Source of the DNA: Caulifigura coniformis
GTDB lineage: Bacteria > Planctomycetota > Planctomycetia > Planctomycetales > Planctomycetaceae
NCBI RefSeq assembly: GCF_007745175.1
Contig: NZ_CP036271.1
Location: 1,178,001-1,242,000, forward strand
Reading direction: 5' to 3'
DNA length: 64,000 bases
Shown here: positions 1 to 8,976 of the stretch, in pieces
Position numbering within the stretch: the first letter of the stretch is position 1
Layout: every line of letters begins with the position of its first letter
Notes under the pieces: generated by a model
The model's database searches: none
What the model was told of the DNA's origin: nothing
The model's input: only the letters and a program-made list of their open reading frames with translations
Position numbers and translations under genes: made by a program

Positions 1-102
1 TTGAATAGAAACGCCGGCAGCTCTCCCGGGAGCGCTCGCCTGTGGTGCTTCAGTCCGCCACAATCGAACAGCAACTTCCCGTCTCCGCGGTTTTCGATCG
101 TC

Positions 103-1314
103 ATGCCCGAATTCACCTACGTCGCCCGCGAACTGTCGGGAAAGCAGACGACGGGTCTGGTGACGGCCCAATCGCAGCAGGAGGCGCTGAGCCAGCTTTC
201 GAGCCGGCAGCTGTTTCCGCTGAAGATCGAGATGGCGGAGGCGTCGAAGCAGCAGCTGAAGGACGTGAGTCGGCGGGTTCGTCCGCGGCATCTGTCGGTG
301 TTCTACTCCCAGTTGGCCGACCTGCTGAAATCGGGCGTGCCGCTGCTGAAGTCGCTGGAGCTTCTCGAGCGGCAGTCGAACTCTCCGGCGCTGACGGCCG
401 TTCTCAGCGAGATTCGGGCGGAGGTGGCGGACGGCACGCGGCTGAATGAGGCGATGCGTCGCCATCCGCGGGCCTTCAACGACCTCGTCGTCAGCATGGT
501 CCGCGCCGGCGAGGAAGGCGGCTTCCTGGAGGACGTGCTCAAGCGCGTCGCGGCGTTCACCGACCACCAGGAGGAGCTGAAAGGGCGGGTCATCGGCGCG
601 ATGGTCTACCCGATGTTCCTGATGGGCTTCGGCGGCATCGTCGTCGCGGTGCTGATGGTGTACTTCGTGCCGAAGTTCGAACCGATCTTCGGGCGCATGG
701 CCGAGACGGGCGATCTCCCCTGGGCGACCACGGCGCTGATGGCGATGAGCCATTTCGCCCAGAGCTACTGGTTCATCGCGATCGTGGCGATCGGGGGGGC
801 GGGATACTTCGCCAAGCAGTGGATCGAGTCGAAGGAAGGCCGGGAGAAAGTCGACCGGCTGCGGATTCGCATCATCGGGGTCGGCCGCATCGTGCGCAGC
901 CTGGCGATCGCCCGTTTCTGCCGGGTGCTGGGCACGCTGCTGCACAACGGCGTGCCGCTGCTGCAGTCGCTGCGAATCGCCAAGGACGCGACGGGCAACA
1001 TCGTGATCAGCGAGGCGGTCAGCGAAGCGGCCGATCACATCACCTCGGGCAAATCGCTCGCCAGGCCGCTGATGGCGGGCGGGCAGTTCCCGAAAGAGAT
1101 CGTTGAAATGATCGCCGTCGGCGAAGAGGCGAACAATCTCGAGAACGTGCTCATCGATATTGCCGAGTCGCTCGAGCGCCGGACGAATCGCGAAGTCGAA
1201 ATGGTGGTCCGGCTGCTCGAGCCGATGCTGCTGCTGGTAATGGCGGCCGTCGTGCTGTTCGTCGTCATCGCGATCCTGCTGCCAATCCTCAACACATCGC
1301 AGATCGTTTCTTAG
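103..1314 (+). CDS. gspF: Type II secretion / type IV pilus inner-membrane protein, GspF/PilC family
   Basis: Polytopic inner-membrane platform protein of a type II secretion or type IV pilus machine. The 403-residue product has two copies of the T2SSF domain (about residues 68-190 and 270-395), each followed by hydrophobic helices (about 165-192, 221-237 and 370-396), the normal GspF layout and length. The ATG at 103 is preferred over an upstream in-frame TTG because the protein then starts with MPEFTYVARE, the usual family N-terminus. No other secretion gene adjoins it here; the left edge cuts the locus. The giant secretin at 10.7 kb may belong to the same apparatus, but that is inference. 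Confidence 0.92.
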   Translation: MPEFTYVARELSGKQTTGLVTAQSQQEALSQLSSRQLFPLKIEMAEASKQQLKDVSRRVRPRHLSVFYSQLADLLKSGVPLLKSLELLERQSNSPALTAVLSEIRAEVADGTRLNEAMRRHPRAFNDLVVSMVRAGEEGGFLEDVLKRVAAFTDHQEELKGRVIGAMVYPMFLMGFGGIVVAVLMVYFVPKFEPIFGRMAETGDLPWATTALMAMSHFAQSYWFIAIVAIGGAGYFAKQWIESKEGREKVDRLRIRIIGVGRIVRSLAIARFCRVLGTLLHNGVPLLQSLRIAKDATGNIVISEAVSEAADHITSGKSLARPLMAGGQFPKEIVEMIAVGEEANNLENVLIDIAESLERRTNREVEMVVRLLEPMLLLVMAAVVLFVVIAILLPILNTSQIVS

Positions 1315-1332
1315 CCGCAATGGTCGACCGGC

Positions 1333-2376
1333 CTATTCGGTCTTCGGGGGTCCCGCGGGTGAGGAAGGCTTCACTTCCGGGAGCGCGAGCGCCAGGGCCG
1401 TGGTCGCCCAGCCTGCGGCTGCGATGGAAATGAACTGGTCCGCGCCATGCGGATAGCCCGATTCGAAGTAGGCCTGAAATGGCTTGCTGTGCGAGACGAC
1501 GTGCCACGAGCCGTCTTCGAGCTGAGTCTTCAGCAGGAACGCCAGCCCGCGGCGGTATGGCGCGTCCGTGGGCGACAGCTGTCCGGTCTCATGGAGGGCG
1601 ACGAGCGCCGACCCGGTGGCGTAGGCGTCGCCGTCCCGTTCGGCATCCTGCGACCAGCTTCCATCGGACCGCTGGAACTTCAGCAGTTCTGTGGCCGCCT
1701 CGCGAAGCTTGTCTTCCGGCGCTTCGACCTCGTGCAGCGCGCGCAGGCGGAAAACGCGGTCCTCCGTGTCGCTGGCGGGCGTCGCGACGAGCCAGTCGCG
1801 CAGCTGGCTGCGACGTTTGTCGATGCGTTGCTGTTGGTCCGGCAGGCCGAAGTGACGGAGGCCCCGCAGGGCGACATAGCTGGCCGTGAACGGGCTTTGT
1901 TCCGAGGGAGGTCTCTTCGAAACGGAAGCCCAGTGATCGCGATCGGCCTGGAACCTGAGGAAATACTCGGCGACGGCCGCAGTCGTCTCGTCGGGCGTCC
2001 ATCTACCGACATCGAGCATCCACAGGGCGTAGCCAGCCATGTCGGCCTGGCCTCCCTGCCCTTCGCCCTTGAGGTAACGCTCCTGATTGCGTTTCAGGAA
2101 ATCGACGGTGAACTGGAGCTGCTCGCGCAGGAACTCCTCATCGAGGTCGAATCCCCGATCACGTGCGGCGTGCATCGCGAAGACCGGCAGCGCCTGGTTG
2201 TGGCACATGAAGCACTTCCGCTTGTGCGCGATCGCGCCCTGCGCTCCGGCTTTGAGCAGTGGAAGCGATCGGGCAACGGCCGACCGGATCGATTCTTCCT
2301 TCGGGTTCTCATCCGCCCCGCGGACGAACGCAGGGAGCAGCAACACGCTCACGGCAGCCAGACGCCAGGCGTTCAT
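1333..2376 (-). CDS. Exported protein with c-type haem motif and squalene-cyclase-type repeats
   Basis: 347 residues. The N-terminus is a signal peptide (about 1-20). A single CxxCH motif (CFMCHNQ, C55-C58-H59) suggests a covalently bound c-type haem. The rest is helical with QxxDGSW-like repeats (LKFQRSDGSWSQ, LKTQLEDGSWHV), the signature of the prenyltransferase/squalene-cyclase alpha-alpha toroid. Family knowledge: planctomycetes encode many exported proteins pairing cytochrome motifs with such domains, with no assigned reaction. It converges on gspF with a gap of only 18 bases. The haem binding is inferred from the motif, and no catalytic DxDD of true squalene cyclases is visible. Confidence 0.75.
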   Translation of the reverse strand: MNAWRLAAVSVLLLPAFVRGADENPKEESIRSAVARSLPLLKAGAQGAIAHKRKCFMCHNQALPVFAMHAARDRGFDLDEEFLREQLQFTVDFLKRNQERYLKGEGQGGQADMAGYALWMLDVGRWTPDETTAAVAEYFLRFQADRDHWASVSKRPPSEQSPFTASYVALRGLRHFGLPDQQQRIDKRRSQLRDWLVATPASDTEDRVFRLRALHEVEAPEDKLREAATELLKFQRSDGSWSQDAERDGDAYATGSALVALHETGQLSPTDAPYRRGLAFLLKTQLEDGSWHVVSHSKPFQAYFESGYPHGADQFISIAAAGWATTALALALPEVKPSSPAGPPKTE

Positions 2377-2472
2377 GGGACGACCCGGAGAGATGTTCGG
2401 AGAACTGAGTGTTCCGTTTCAAAACTCGATTCTACAGCTCGCGAGTCGCGTGGGGCTATTTTCCCATGCGTC

Positions 2473-2742
2473 TTACTTCGGGCGCTTCATGACGAACTGC
2501 TTCGCTTTCGGCGACGGCCCATCGATCACTGCGACCAGCTCCCAGCCGACGTTCCCCGCCTGGTTCAGCAGCCCGCCGTCAGAGACGACGATGTCATTCT
2601 GGCTGATCTCGATAATGCTCTTGTATTCCCACTGCTGATTCTTCGGAGACTGGAAGGCGGTGGCGGGCCGACCCGACGCCGCCAGGGCGAAGAGGCCTCC
2701 CACCGCCAGCAGCATCAGGAATCGCTCGACTCGAATCGACAT
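2473..2742 (-). CDS. Small exported DUF4177-like protein
   Basis: 89 residues from the chosen ATG, which begins MSIRVERFLMLLAVGG and gives a clean signal peptide ending near AxA (about residue 26). An ORF extension upstream adds only low-complexity residues and is rejected. The mature part (WEYKSIIEI..., NxxGxxGWELVAVI, FVMKRP) matches the compact beta fold of DUF4177-type proteins, where a WE.. strand and a GWELV strand are the conserved features. Function is unknown. It stands between two other minus-strand genes with no obvious operon partner. Confidence 0.65.
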   Translation of the reverse strand: MSIRVERFLMLLAVGGLFALAASGRPATAFQSPKNQQWEYKSIIEISQNDIVVSDGGLLNQAGNVGWELVAVIDGPSPKAKQFVMKRPK

Positions 2743-2957
2743 GGGTGCGGGCTCCCTGGGGGAAGTCGAAGGAGGTGAACGGTTGCAGACGGGCGTTCGC
2801 GTCCGATTGCAGGCCGATCCCGAATACACTGCCGAATTGCCATACCGCCGTCGAGCCTTCGGCCAGCGGGATCGTCTTCCCGGTCACGGATGAACTTCCG
2901 GGAGAACCGAGATGGAAACGCGGTTGAAGCCAGGCTGTCTGGTTTGCGGAGACGTTC

Positions 2958-3278
2958 TCAGGGGGAACCAGTAGCGTGGGGCGGCGTGATGGCCGGTCGG
3001 CCGCAGAGCCTGTTGACCCGCTCACGGAGCTGATTCAACTCGTGATGGTTGGTGGAATCGACCTCGATCTCGATGATCGCCGGGTCTGTCTGTGCCGCGG
3101 ACGGATCGACCACATCGGGGATCGGCGGTGGAACGCTGACGACCAGTTCCATCCACGGGTGCCTGGCGTCCTGGCCCGTTCCGTGGTGCGGATCGACAAA
3201 CCAGATTTCCTCGGCCGCGCCGAGCAGTTCGCGATGCTGGTCGGTGATGTCAGCTCCGTGAAATCGCTGGCTGGGCAT
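2958..3278 (-). CDS. Hypothetical protein downstream of treZ
   Basis: 106 residues, unrecognised. It follows treZ on the same strand with a 12-base gap, which would suit co-transcription. The C-terminal half has amphipathic character (HHELNQLRERVNRL) and a central hydrophobic strand (WMELVVSVPPPIPDVV). No signal peptide, no strong Shine-Dalgarno and no known domain can be seen. A longer ORF exists on the opposite strand here but looks like its shadow. The call is tentative. Confidence 0.45.
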   Translation of the reverse strand: MPSQRFHGADITDQHRELLGAAEEIWFVDPHHGTGQDARHPWMELVVSVPPPIPDVVDPSAAQTDPAIIEIEVDSTNHHELNQLRERVNRLCGRPAITPPHATGSP

Positions 3279-3290
3279 GGGATCGGGCTT

Positions 3291-5159
3291 TCATCTCGCG
3301 GTGGTCGATGGTCGTCCCAGGACAGCAACACTCTCAGCCGGAAGCACCACTGCCCCGTCCTGAAACCGCATTCCCGGACGGGACGCGAGGAGAACGGGAC
3401 GGGCTGGGCCGCCCAGTGGAATCGAACGTTCTTCGGACGCGAAGTTGCAGACGACCAGGACGCCGTTGCGGTTTACGACGAGCCATGAGTTCTGAGCGTC
3501 GTGCCGGACATCGACGAGGTCGAGCCGCCCGGAGGTGAACGCCGGCTCGGCGCGCCGCAGCTGGATCAGCGCCCGGTACCACTCCAGCATGCCGGCATGC
3601 TTTGGCTGGTCCAGTTCCTCCCATTTCAGTCTGGAGTCGGCGAGCGTTGTGGGTGCCGTGGGGTCCGGGACTTCATCGGGCTTCCATCCGAATGAGCCGA
3701 ATTCGCGCGCCCGTCCGTTCTTCACTGCTTCCGCCAGATGCGGTTCGTCATGGAAGTCGACGAAGTACTGGAACGGTGAGGAGGCGGCCCATTCCTCGCC
3801 CTGGAACAGCATCGGCACATAGGGAGACAGAAGGATCAGCGCCGCGCCGATCCTGGACCGGTCATCGCCGACCAGATGGCCAATGCGTTCTCCGCGGGCG
3901 CGGTTTCCAAGCTGGTCGTGATTCTGGAGGAAGGCAACAAATCGGGAGGCGCTCAGTCCCTCGGGCGCCCGGCCGTGAATGCGCTCGCGGACGGAGGAAT
4001 GCCGTCCCGCGTAGACGTAGGGCTGTCTCATGGCGGTCGCGAGATCATCGAGCGAGCCGAAGTCGGCGTAGTAGCCTTCCCGCTCGCCGGTGAGCACGGA
4101 ATGCAGCGCGTGGTGGATGTCGTCGCACCACTGGGCGTCGAGCCCGAAGCCTCCGATCTCGGTCGGACGCACGATCCGCGGATCATTGAGATCGCTTTCG
4201 GCGATCAGCACGAAGTGACGACCGAGCTGCGCCTGAAGTGAATCGACTTCGCAGGTCAGTTCTTCCAGCAGGTGCACGGCCGAGAGATCGACGATTGCGT
4301 GAACGGCGTCGATGCGGAGTCCGTCGAGGTGGTAGTCGCGGAGCCACATCAGTGCGTTGTCGATGACAAACCGGCGGACTTCGACGCACCGCGGCCCGTC
4401 AAAGTTCAGAGCTGCGCCCCAGGGGGTGTGATGCTGGGTCGTGAAATAGGGGCCAAACTTGGGGAGATAGTTTCCCGACGGGCCGAGGTGGTTGTAGACG
4501 ACGTCCAGAAGGACCGCGAGACCCCTGGCGTGGCAGGCGTCGATGAACCGTTTGAATCCATCGGGACCGCCGTAGGTCTGATGAGGAGCATAGAGCGACA
4601 CGCCGTCGTAGCCCCAGCCGTAGTCCCCCTGGAACTCCGCAACCGGCATGACTTCGACGTGCGTGACTCCGAGTTCGACCAGGTGATCGAGCCGCTCGAT
4701 GGCGGCATCGAAGGTTCCGCCGGGTGTGAACGTGCCGATGTGCAGTTCGTAGATGATCGCCGAAGAGAGAGGTGGGGCCTGCCAGCGGGTATCGGTCCAG
4801 CGGAACGCCGAATGGTCGACGACGCGCGACGCGCGATGCGGCCCGTTCGGCTGCCACTGCGACCGTGGATCGGGATACGGGCCTTCCCCGTCGACCACGA
4901 ATGCATAGTCACTGCCAGGCCCGAGACCGGGGCCGGAATCGACCCACCAGCCCTGCGAATCCGCCTGCATCCCGCGCCGGTCGCCGTCGACGATGATCTG
5001 GACGTCTCGTGCTCCCGGGGCCCAGACCCGCGCCGATGGAATCGCCTCTGACTTCACGGAATCGGCCCGCAACGATCGAACTTTCTCAATGGGAGTGAGT
5101 GGGAGCGCAGGAGGAGCACTGCGCACCGCGTCGAGATGCGCCGAGGTCCAGTTTAACAT
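3291..5159 (-). CDS. treZ: Malto-oligosyltrehalose trehalohydrolase
   Basis: Releases trehalose from the maltooligosyl-trehalose made by TreY (EC 3.2.1.141). About 622 residues with an N-terminal carbohydrate-binding-like domain (RVWAPGA..V) and a GH13 barrel. From the chosen start, the catalytic residues appear at D284 (GLRIDAVHAI), E321 (LIAESD) and D415 (QNHDQLGN). The C-terminal beta domain ends near VLLASRPG. The first in-frame ATG lies further upstream and would add 33 residues; the ATG used here (MLNWTSAHLD) is still somewhat longer than typical TreZ, so a downstream GTG start is possible. TreY is not in the window; MalQ lies at 35.5 kb. Confidence 0.92.
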   Translation of the reverse strand: MLNWTSAHLDAVRSAPPALPLTPIEKVRSLRADSVKSEAIPSARVWAPGARDVQIIVDGDRRGMQADSQGWWVDSGPGLGPGSDYAFVVDGEGPYPDPRSQWQPNGPHRASRVVDHSAFRWTDTRWQAPPLSSAIIYELHIGTFTPGGTFDAAIERLDHLVELGVTHVEVMPVAEFQGDYGWGYDGVSLYAPHQTYGGPDGFKRFIDACHARGLAVLLDVVYNHLGPSGNYLPKFGPYFTTQHHTPWGAALNFDGPRCVEVRRFVIDNALMWLRDYHLDGLRIDAVHAIVDLSAVHLLEELTCEVDSLQAQLGRHFVLIAESDLNDPRIVRPTEIGGFGLDAQWCDDIHHALHSVLTGEREGYYADFGSLDDLATAMRQPYVYAGRHSSVRERIHGRAPEGLSASRFVAFLQNHDQLGNRARGERIGHLVGDDRSRIGAALILLSPYVPMLFQGEEWAASSPFQYFVDFHDEPHLAEAVKNGRAREFGSFGWKPDEVPDPTAPTTLADSRLKWEELDQPKHAGMLEWYRALIQLRRAEPAFTSGRLDLVDVRHDAQNSWLVVNRNGVLVVCNFASEERSIPLGGPARPVLLASRPGMRFQDGAVVLPAESVAVLGRPSTTAR

Positions 5160-5296
5160 CGCACACGACGCGGACGCGCGGCGGAGCTTCCGTATTGGCG
5201 GCAAGTAACCGTCCAATGTGGTCGCTCTGAGCGCAGAACGGTCGTGTGCAGGGATCACTATGGCAGATTGGTCGGAAGACTTCTTGCCGCGGACGA

Positions 5297-5482
5297 CTAC
5301 TTCTTGGCCTGCCCTTTATCGGTGCTGTTCTTCTGCTTCGTTTGACCAACGATTCCCGAAGTTCTGCCCCCCTGGCGGGCGTGTTCTCCGGCCCCTTCGA
5401 AGTTACCAAGCCGACGCTTGGCGTCCTGCTGGCTTCCGGGAATTCCAGAACTGGGGATCTGATTTTCCTGATGGCCTGACAT
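5297..5482 (-). CDS. Small basic hydrophilic protein
   Basis: 61 residues, rich in G, Q, K, R and S, with no hydrophobic segment (begins MSGHQENQIPSSG, ends TDKGQAKK). The start is supported by a textbook AGGAG ribosome site seven bases before the ATG. It is hidden inside a longer ORF whose upstream part is not coding-like. Function is unknown; its composition resembles small hydrophilic stress-type proteins, but that is only an analogy. Confidence 0.55.
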   Translation of the reverse strand: MSGHQENQIPSSGIPGSQQDAKRRLGNFEGAGEHARQGGRTSGIVGQTKQKNSTDKGQAKK

Positions 5483-5565
5483 CTTCGTTCTCCTGTGACT
5501 GAGTAAGACGGGAGAACATTGAAGCACGAAGCGCGCCGAGCGTGCGCGATCGGCATCAGGCATGT

Positions 5566-6711
5566 TCAGGCGGTTTTCCGCCAGGTGGCATGAAACCGGC
5601 CAAGGAGGGCATCCCAAAGGGCGGCCAGGGTGGTTGCGTTCAGGGAGACGAACATCAGGGATGGCCCGAACAGCGATGAGCGTTTGCCGAGGTGCTGGCT
5701 CATCCATCCGGCGAACGCCGACACGTAGAGCGCGAACTGCAGCGAGAGCATCACCGAGTACAGAGGCAGACTCATCAGCCACAGATTCGAGATTCCGGCC
5801 GCCAGCAGCAGCACGGGCGACGCCAGACGCAGCAACTTGTGCGAGCAGAATTCCCACCAGATGGGATTCCGCCACGGGAGGAGCCAGCGGGGCTGGGCGA
5901 CGATCAACTGGGCACAGCCGGCGATCGTCCGCCGTTTGCGAACGGATTCTTTCGAGGAGGAGACGGAGGGGCGATCGTAGGCTTCCGCGCCGCGTTCGAG
6001 CAGGCAGCGATAGCCGCGCTCCACGGCCTGCATCGGGATCACGACGTCGTCGAGGATCGTCTGGGCCGGGATGGGACGGAACAGTTCCCGCCGCATTGCA
6101 TAGAACGCGCCGGTCGCTCCGGGAACGGAGCGATAGCGGGCTTCGGCGGTGCGGATCATCTTCTCGTAGGTCCAGTAGAATCCGACGCCCTCGGCGGCCG
6201 TTCCGGACGCTGTGTCGCGCCGGAAGACGAGTTCGCCGGAGACGACGCCGACGGCCGGGTCGGCGAAGTTTTCGAGCAGCCGGGCCACGGCGTCCGGGCC
6301 CAGGTCCTGCCGGGCATCCAGAAAGAGCAGGATGTCGCCGCGAGCGTGGGCGACGAGATCATTGATGACGCTTGGCTTGCCTCGCCGATCAGTGAACTCG
6401 AATCCGCACACCCGGCTGTCGGGGTAGGCGGAGGAGATCGCGGCGGTGGCGTCGGTCGAGCCGTCGGAGCCGATGAGGATTTCCAGAACCTGCGGTTCCG
6501 CCGTGGAAGCCAGCACGTTCGCCAGCCGGGCCGTCATGCGGCCGGCTTCGTTGTACGCGACGAGGATGACCGAGATGGTTCCTTCGAAGGCCCCTCTGCT
6601 GACGGGACGGCCGCGAAACCGGGCGAGCATCCAGACCAGCAGCGGATAGCCGGCGTAGATGTACGCGAGCAGGACGACGCTGGCCCAGAAGACGATTTCA
6701 ACGACGGTCAT
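5566..6711 (-). CDS. Membrane-associated family 2 glycosyltransferase
   Basis: 381 residues. Layout: an N-terminal membrane helix (about 5-28), a GT-A domain starting ISVILVAYNEAGRM with GSDGSTDAT for the nucleotide-sugar pocket and LLFLDARQDL at the metal-binding position (DAR in place of the usual DxD), then GATGAFYAMRR and a KRRTIAG segment where related synthases carry QxxRW. The C-terminus has two or three membrane helices. This layout is that of processive or exopolysaccharide GT2 enzymes. The sugar and acceptor cannot be deduced, and no other polysaccharide genes lie nearby. Confidence 0.85.
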   Translation of the reverse strand: MTVVEIVFWASVVLLAYIYAGYPLLVWMLARFRGRPVSRGAFEGTISVILVAYNEAGRMTARLANVLASTAEPQVLEILIGSDGSTDATAAISSAYPDSRVCGFEFTDRRGKPSVINDLVAHARGDILLFLDARQDLGPDAVARLLENFADPAVGVVSGELVFRRDTASGTAAEGVGFYWTYEKMIRTAEARYRSVPGATGAFYAMRRELFRPIPAQTILDDVVIPMQAVERGYRCLLERGAEAYDRPSVSSSKESVRKRRTIAGCAQLIVAQPRWLLPWRNPIWWEFCSHKLLRLASPVLLLAAGISNLWLMSLPLYSVMLSLQFALYVSAFAGWMSQHLGKRSSLFGPSLMFVSLNATTLAALWDALLGRFHATWRKTA

Positions 6712-6882
6712 GAGACAGGCTGGAACGGGGGCGATTCTCGAACGGGGACCGCAACTCTACGTTTCCAGGCGGGGAGGTCTGGCGATTCTGCCGGCGACAG
6801 CCTGTCGCGGGCCGGTTCTGAAACTCTCCATGTCGATACAATCGGTACAGATGGAACCTGGTCGGGGAATTGGAGAGCAGTT

Positions 6883-7227
6883 GTGGCGCGATGTGAACGG
6901 GGATACCTGTGCGAGGTGTGCGGCGACGAAGTCGAGGACATCACGATCAGTGACCTCTATCTCCGTTTTGTGATGGGGGAAGTGGACGGCCGGGCGCTGA
7001 TGTCGACCCCTGAGCGTCATCTGCGATGCAATCCGGTCGTGGCCCAGTTCATTGTCGACCCGGACTTCGAACCGGTCGTCGTTGAAGGGCCGTTTGCCAA
7101 GACGGAGCTTGATCCGACGGACGTGGCTGCACGGGAGGAGTTCGTGACCCGCGCCTGGCGACGACTGCAGGAGGCTCGTCAGCTCGGCCTGGCGATCAGC
7201 GAGTACCCGCTCTCACGCACTCCGTGA
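6883..7227 (+). CDS. Conserved hypothetical protein with N-terminal CxxC
   Basis: 114 residues starting at a GTG preceded by GGAGAG at a six-base spacing; no ATG fits. The N-terminus has C4 and the CEVCG pair, which looks like half of a zinc knuckle, followed by VEDITISDLYLRFVMGEVDG and a C-terminal helix (EEFVTRAWRRLQEARQ). Function is not known. It is part of a much longer ORF whose upstream section is only the antisense shadow of the glycosyltransferase. It ends eight bases from the convergent DUF1559 gene. Confidence 0.6.
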   Translation: MARCERGYLCEVCGDEVEDITISDLYLRFVMGEVDGRALMSTPERHLRCNPVVAQFIVDPDFEPVVVEGPFAKTELDPTDVAAREEFVTRAWRRLQEARQLGLAISEYPLSRTP

Positions 7228-7234
7228 CCTGCGC

Positions 7235-8215
7235 TCACGGCCAGCTGGCCGGTTGGCCATCGGCGCGCTGGCCGAGACGCATGTAGAGGTCGACGTCGAT
7301 TTCGCTGCTCAGGAGCGAGCACGAGCCGTCGACGCGGGAGAAATGGACGCCCCCTTCGTGAGGGCTGGAGAATCCGAGACCGGGGGGCGAGCCGTTGAGT
7401 GGGATCTTCAACGGAACCGGCCGGTTCTGTCCGACGATGCCCAGCACGAGTGATCCCGGTCCTTCGAGGAAGGAGCCGTCGTCATAGCCGGGATCGCGGA
7501 ACGCCCCGCTGACGGCGCCGATCCAGGTGGAGCTGGTGTCGATGATCCGGCCATCGGGTTTCTCGAAAGACGACTTGCGTTCACCGACAAGCAAGGTGTT
7601 GCTGATCCCGTCTTCCACCTCTTCCATGCGGGTGGAACTGTTGCGATAGAACATGCCCGGTCCGGAAGGACGACCGGGCTGGTCCGTCAGGCTGCCAAGT
7701 CCTGCGACGCCGACGAAGCTGGAAGGGCTCACCGTGACGAGCCCCGCCGTGGTGCTCGCGACAGAAAACGGGGTGGTTTGGGCGTCCGGGCAGAGCAGGG
7801 AGGAGATCACGGTCGGATTGCCCGGAAGATCCAGGCGGAAATCGAAGGTGCGATACATTGGCCCCTGGTCGAGGTGAGGCAGGGACATGGTCCCCCATCC
7901 CCAGCCGGGACCCTGTTCGACCACCGCCGGGTCGTCCGCTGAGACAGCGCGCACGATGTACCCGGGGGGATAGACGTTATGAACGTCCGAATAGTTCTGA
8001 AGTGCGAGGGCGATGTTTTTCAGGTTGTTGAGGCACTGGGTCCGGCGGGCGACGGCACGCGCCCGGCCAAAATGCGGCAGAAGGATGGCCAGGAACGTGG
8101 CCACCAGGAACAGGACGACCAATGCCTCGAGATACATTGACCCTGCGCGGGCGTGGGGACGGGGGCGGAATCGATGGCATGAGGCCAAGACGGGCTCCGG
8201 CTTCTCGGCGGACAT
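7235..8215 (-). CDS. DUF1559 family pseudopilin-like protein
   Basis: 326 residues. A single membrane helix near residues 27-47 (SMYLEALVVLFLVATFLAILLP) followed by RRTQCLNNLKNIALALQNYSDVHNVYPPG is the hallmark of the planctomycete DUF1559 family. The C-terminus has the usual H-x-G-G-V-x-F DGS block (HEGGVHFSRVDGSC). Family members resemble type II/IV pseudopilins, but here the canonical GFTLIE processing site is replaced by GSMYLEAL, so prepilin cleavage is uncertain. Planctomycete genomes hold many paralogues; specific function unknown. Confidence 0.88.
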   Translation of the reverse strand: MSAEKPEPVLASCHRFRPRPHARAGSMYLEALVVLFLVATFLAILLPHFGRARAVARRTQCLNNLKNIALALQNYSDVHNVYPPGYIVRAVSADDPAVVEQGPGWGWGTMSLPHLDQGPMYRTFDFRLDLPGNPTVISSLLCPDAQTTPFSVASTTAGLVTVSPSSFVGVAGLGSLTDQPGRPSGPGMFYRNSSTRMEEVEDGISNTLLVGERKSSFEKPDGRIIDTSSTWIGAVSGAFRDPGYDDGSFLEGPGSLVLGIVGQNRPVPLKIPLNGSPPGLGFSSPHEGGVHFSRVDGSCSLLSSEIDVDLYMRLGQRADGQPASWP

Positions 8216-8294
8216 CAGGTCGGTTCACTGCATACGATGCCGTTGATCGTGATGCTGGCGGAATTCGATCCCTGAATGCAACGAGACCTGAAAA

Positions 8295-8972
8295 ATGATC
8301 GCACGAATCCTGGAAGCCGAAGTCATGGATTCGGCCGAGGAGGCTCTGGAATACGACGCGATGGATCACGGGGAGGTGAACGCGTGCTTCGCGACCGATT
8401 TTCTGCAGGCGCTCGAGCAGGCCGGCCTTCCCGTTGAGTCGCGGGTTCTGGACGTCGGGACCGGGACCGCGCTGATTCCGCTCGAGATCGGGCGTCGAAG
8501 CTCCCGCCTGGCGATCACCGCGATCGATCTGGCCGAGGAGATGCTGAAACTCGGGCGTCGCAACGTCGAGCGGGCCGGCCTCGCCGGGCGGATTACGCTG
8601 CTCAAGGCTGATGCCAAGGACCTCGCCCAGGCGACTGGGACGTTTGACGCGGTCCTCTCGAACAGCATTGTCCACCACATCCCGGAGCCGCTGTCGGTAT
8701 TCACGGCGATGCGCGGAGCGTGTCGCGCTGGCGGACTGCTGTTTGTCCGCGACCTGCTCCGTCCGGAGACAATGGACGAACTTGGTGCCCTGGTGCGGAC
8801 GTATGCGGGCGAGGCGAGCGACCGGCAGCGGCAGTTGTTTGCCGATTCACTTCAAGCCGCTCTGACAGTGAAAGAAGTCTCCGGGCTGCTTCAGGCGGTC
8901 GGCCTGCCGGCTGATGCGGTTCAGCGGACGAGCGACCGGCACTGGACGGTCTGCTGCGTCGTGCCGGCGTGA
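8295..8972 (+). CDS. Class I SAM-dependent methyltransferase
   Basis: 225 residues with the Rossmann methyltransferase motifs in order: VLDVGTGTALIPLEI (motif I, about 52-66), TAIDLAEEML (motif II), LLKADAKDLA and FDAVLSNSIVHHIPEP (motif IV), and a post-motif GGLLFVRDLLRP. The substrate is unknown. It converges on coaB with a gap of only four bases, so the two genes must share or lack a terminator. Confidence 0.85.
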   Translation: MIARILEAEVMDSAEEALEYDAMDHGEVNACFATDFLQALEQAGLPVESRVLDVGTGTALIPLEIGRRSSRLAITAIDLAEEMLKLGRRNVERAGLAGRITLLKADAKDLAQATGTFDAVLSNSIVHHIPEPLSVFTAMRGACRAGGLLFVRDLLRPETMDELGALVRTYAGEASDRQRQLFADSLQAALTVKEVSGLLQAVGLPADAVQRTSDRHWTVCCVVPA

Positions 8973-8976
8973 GGTC

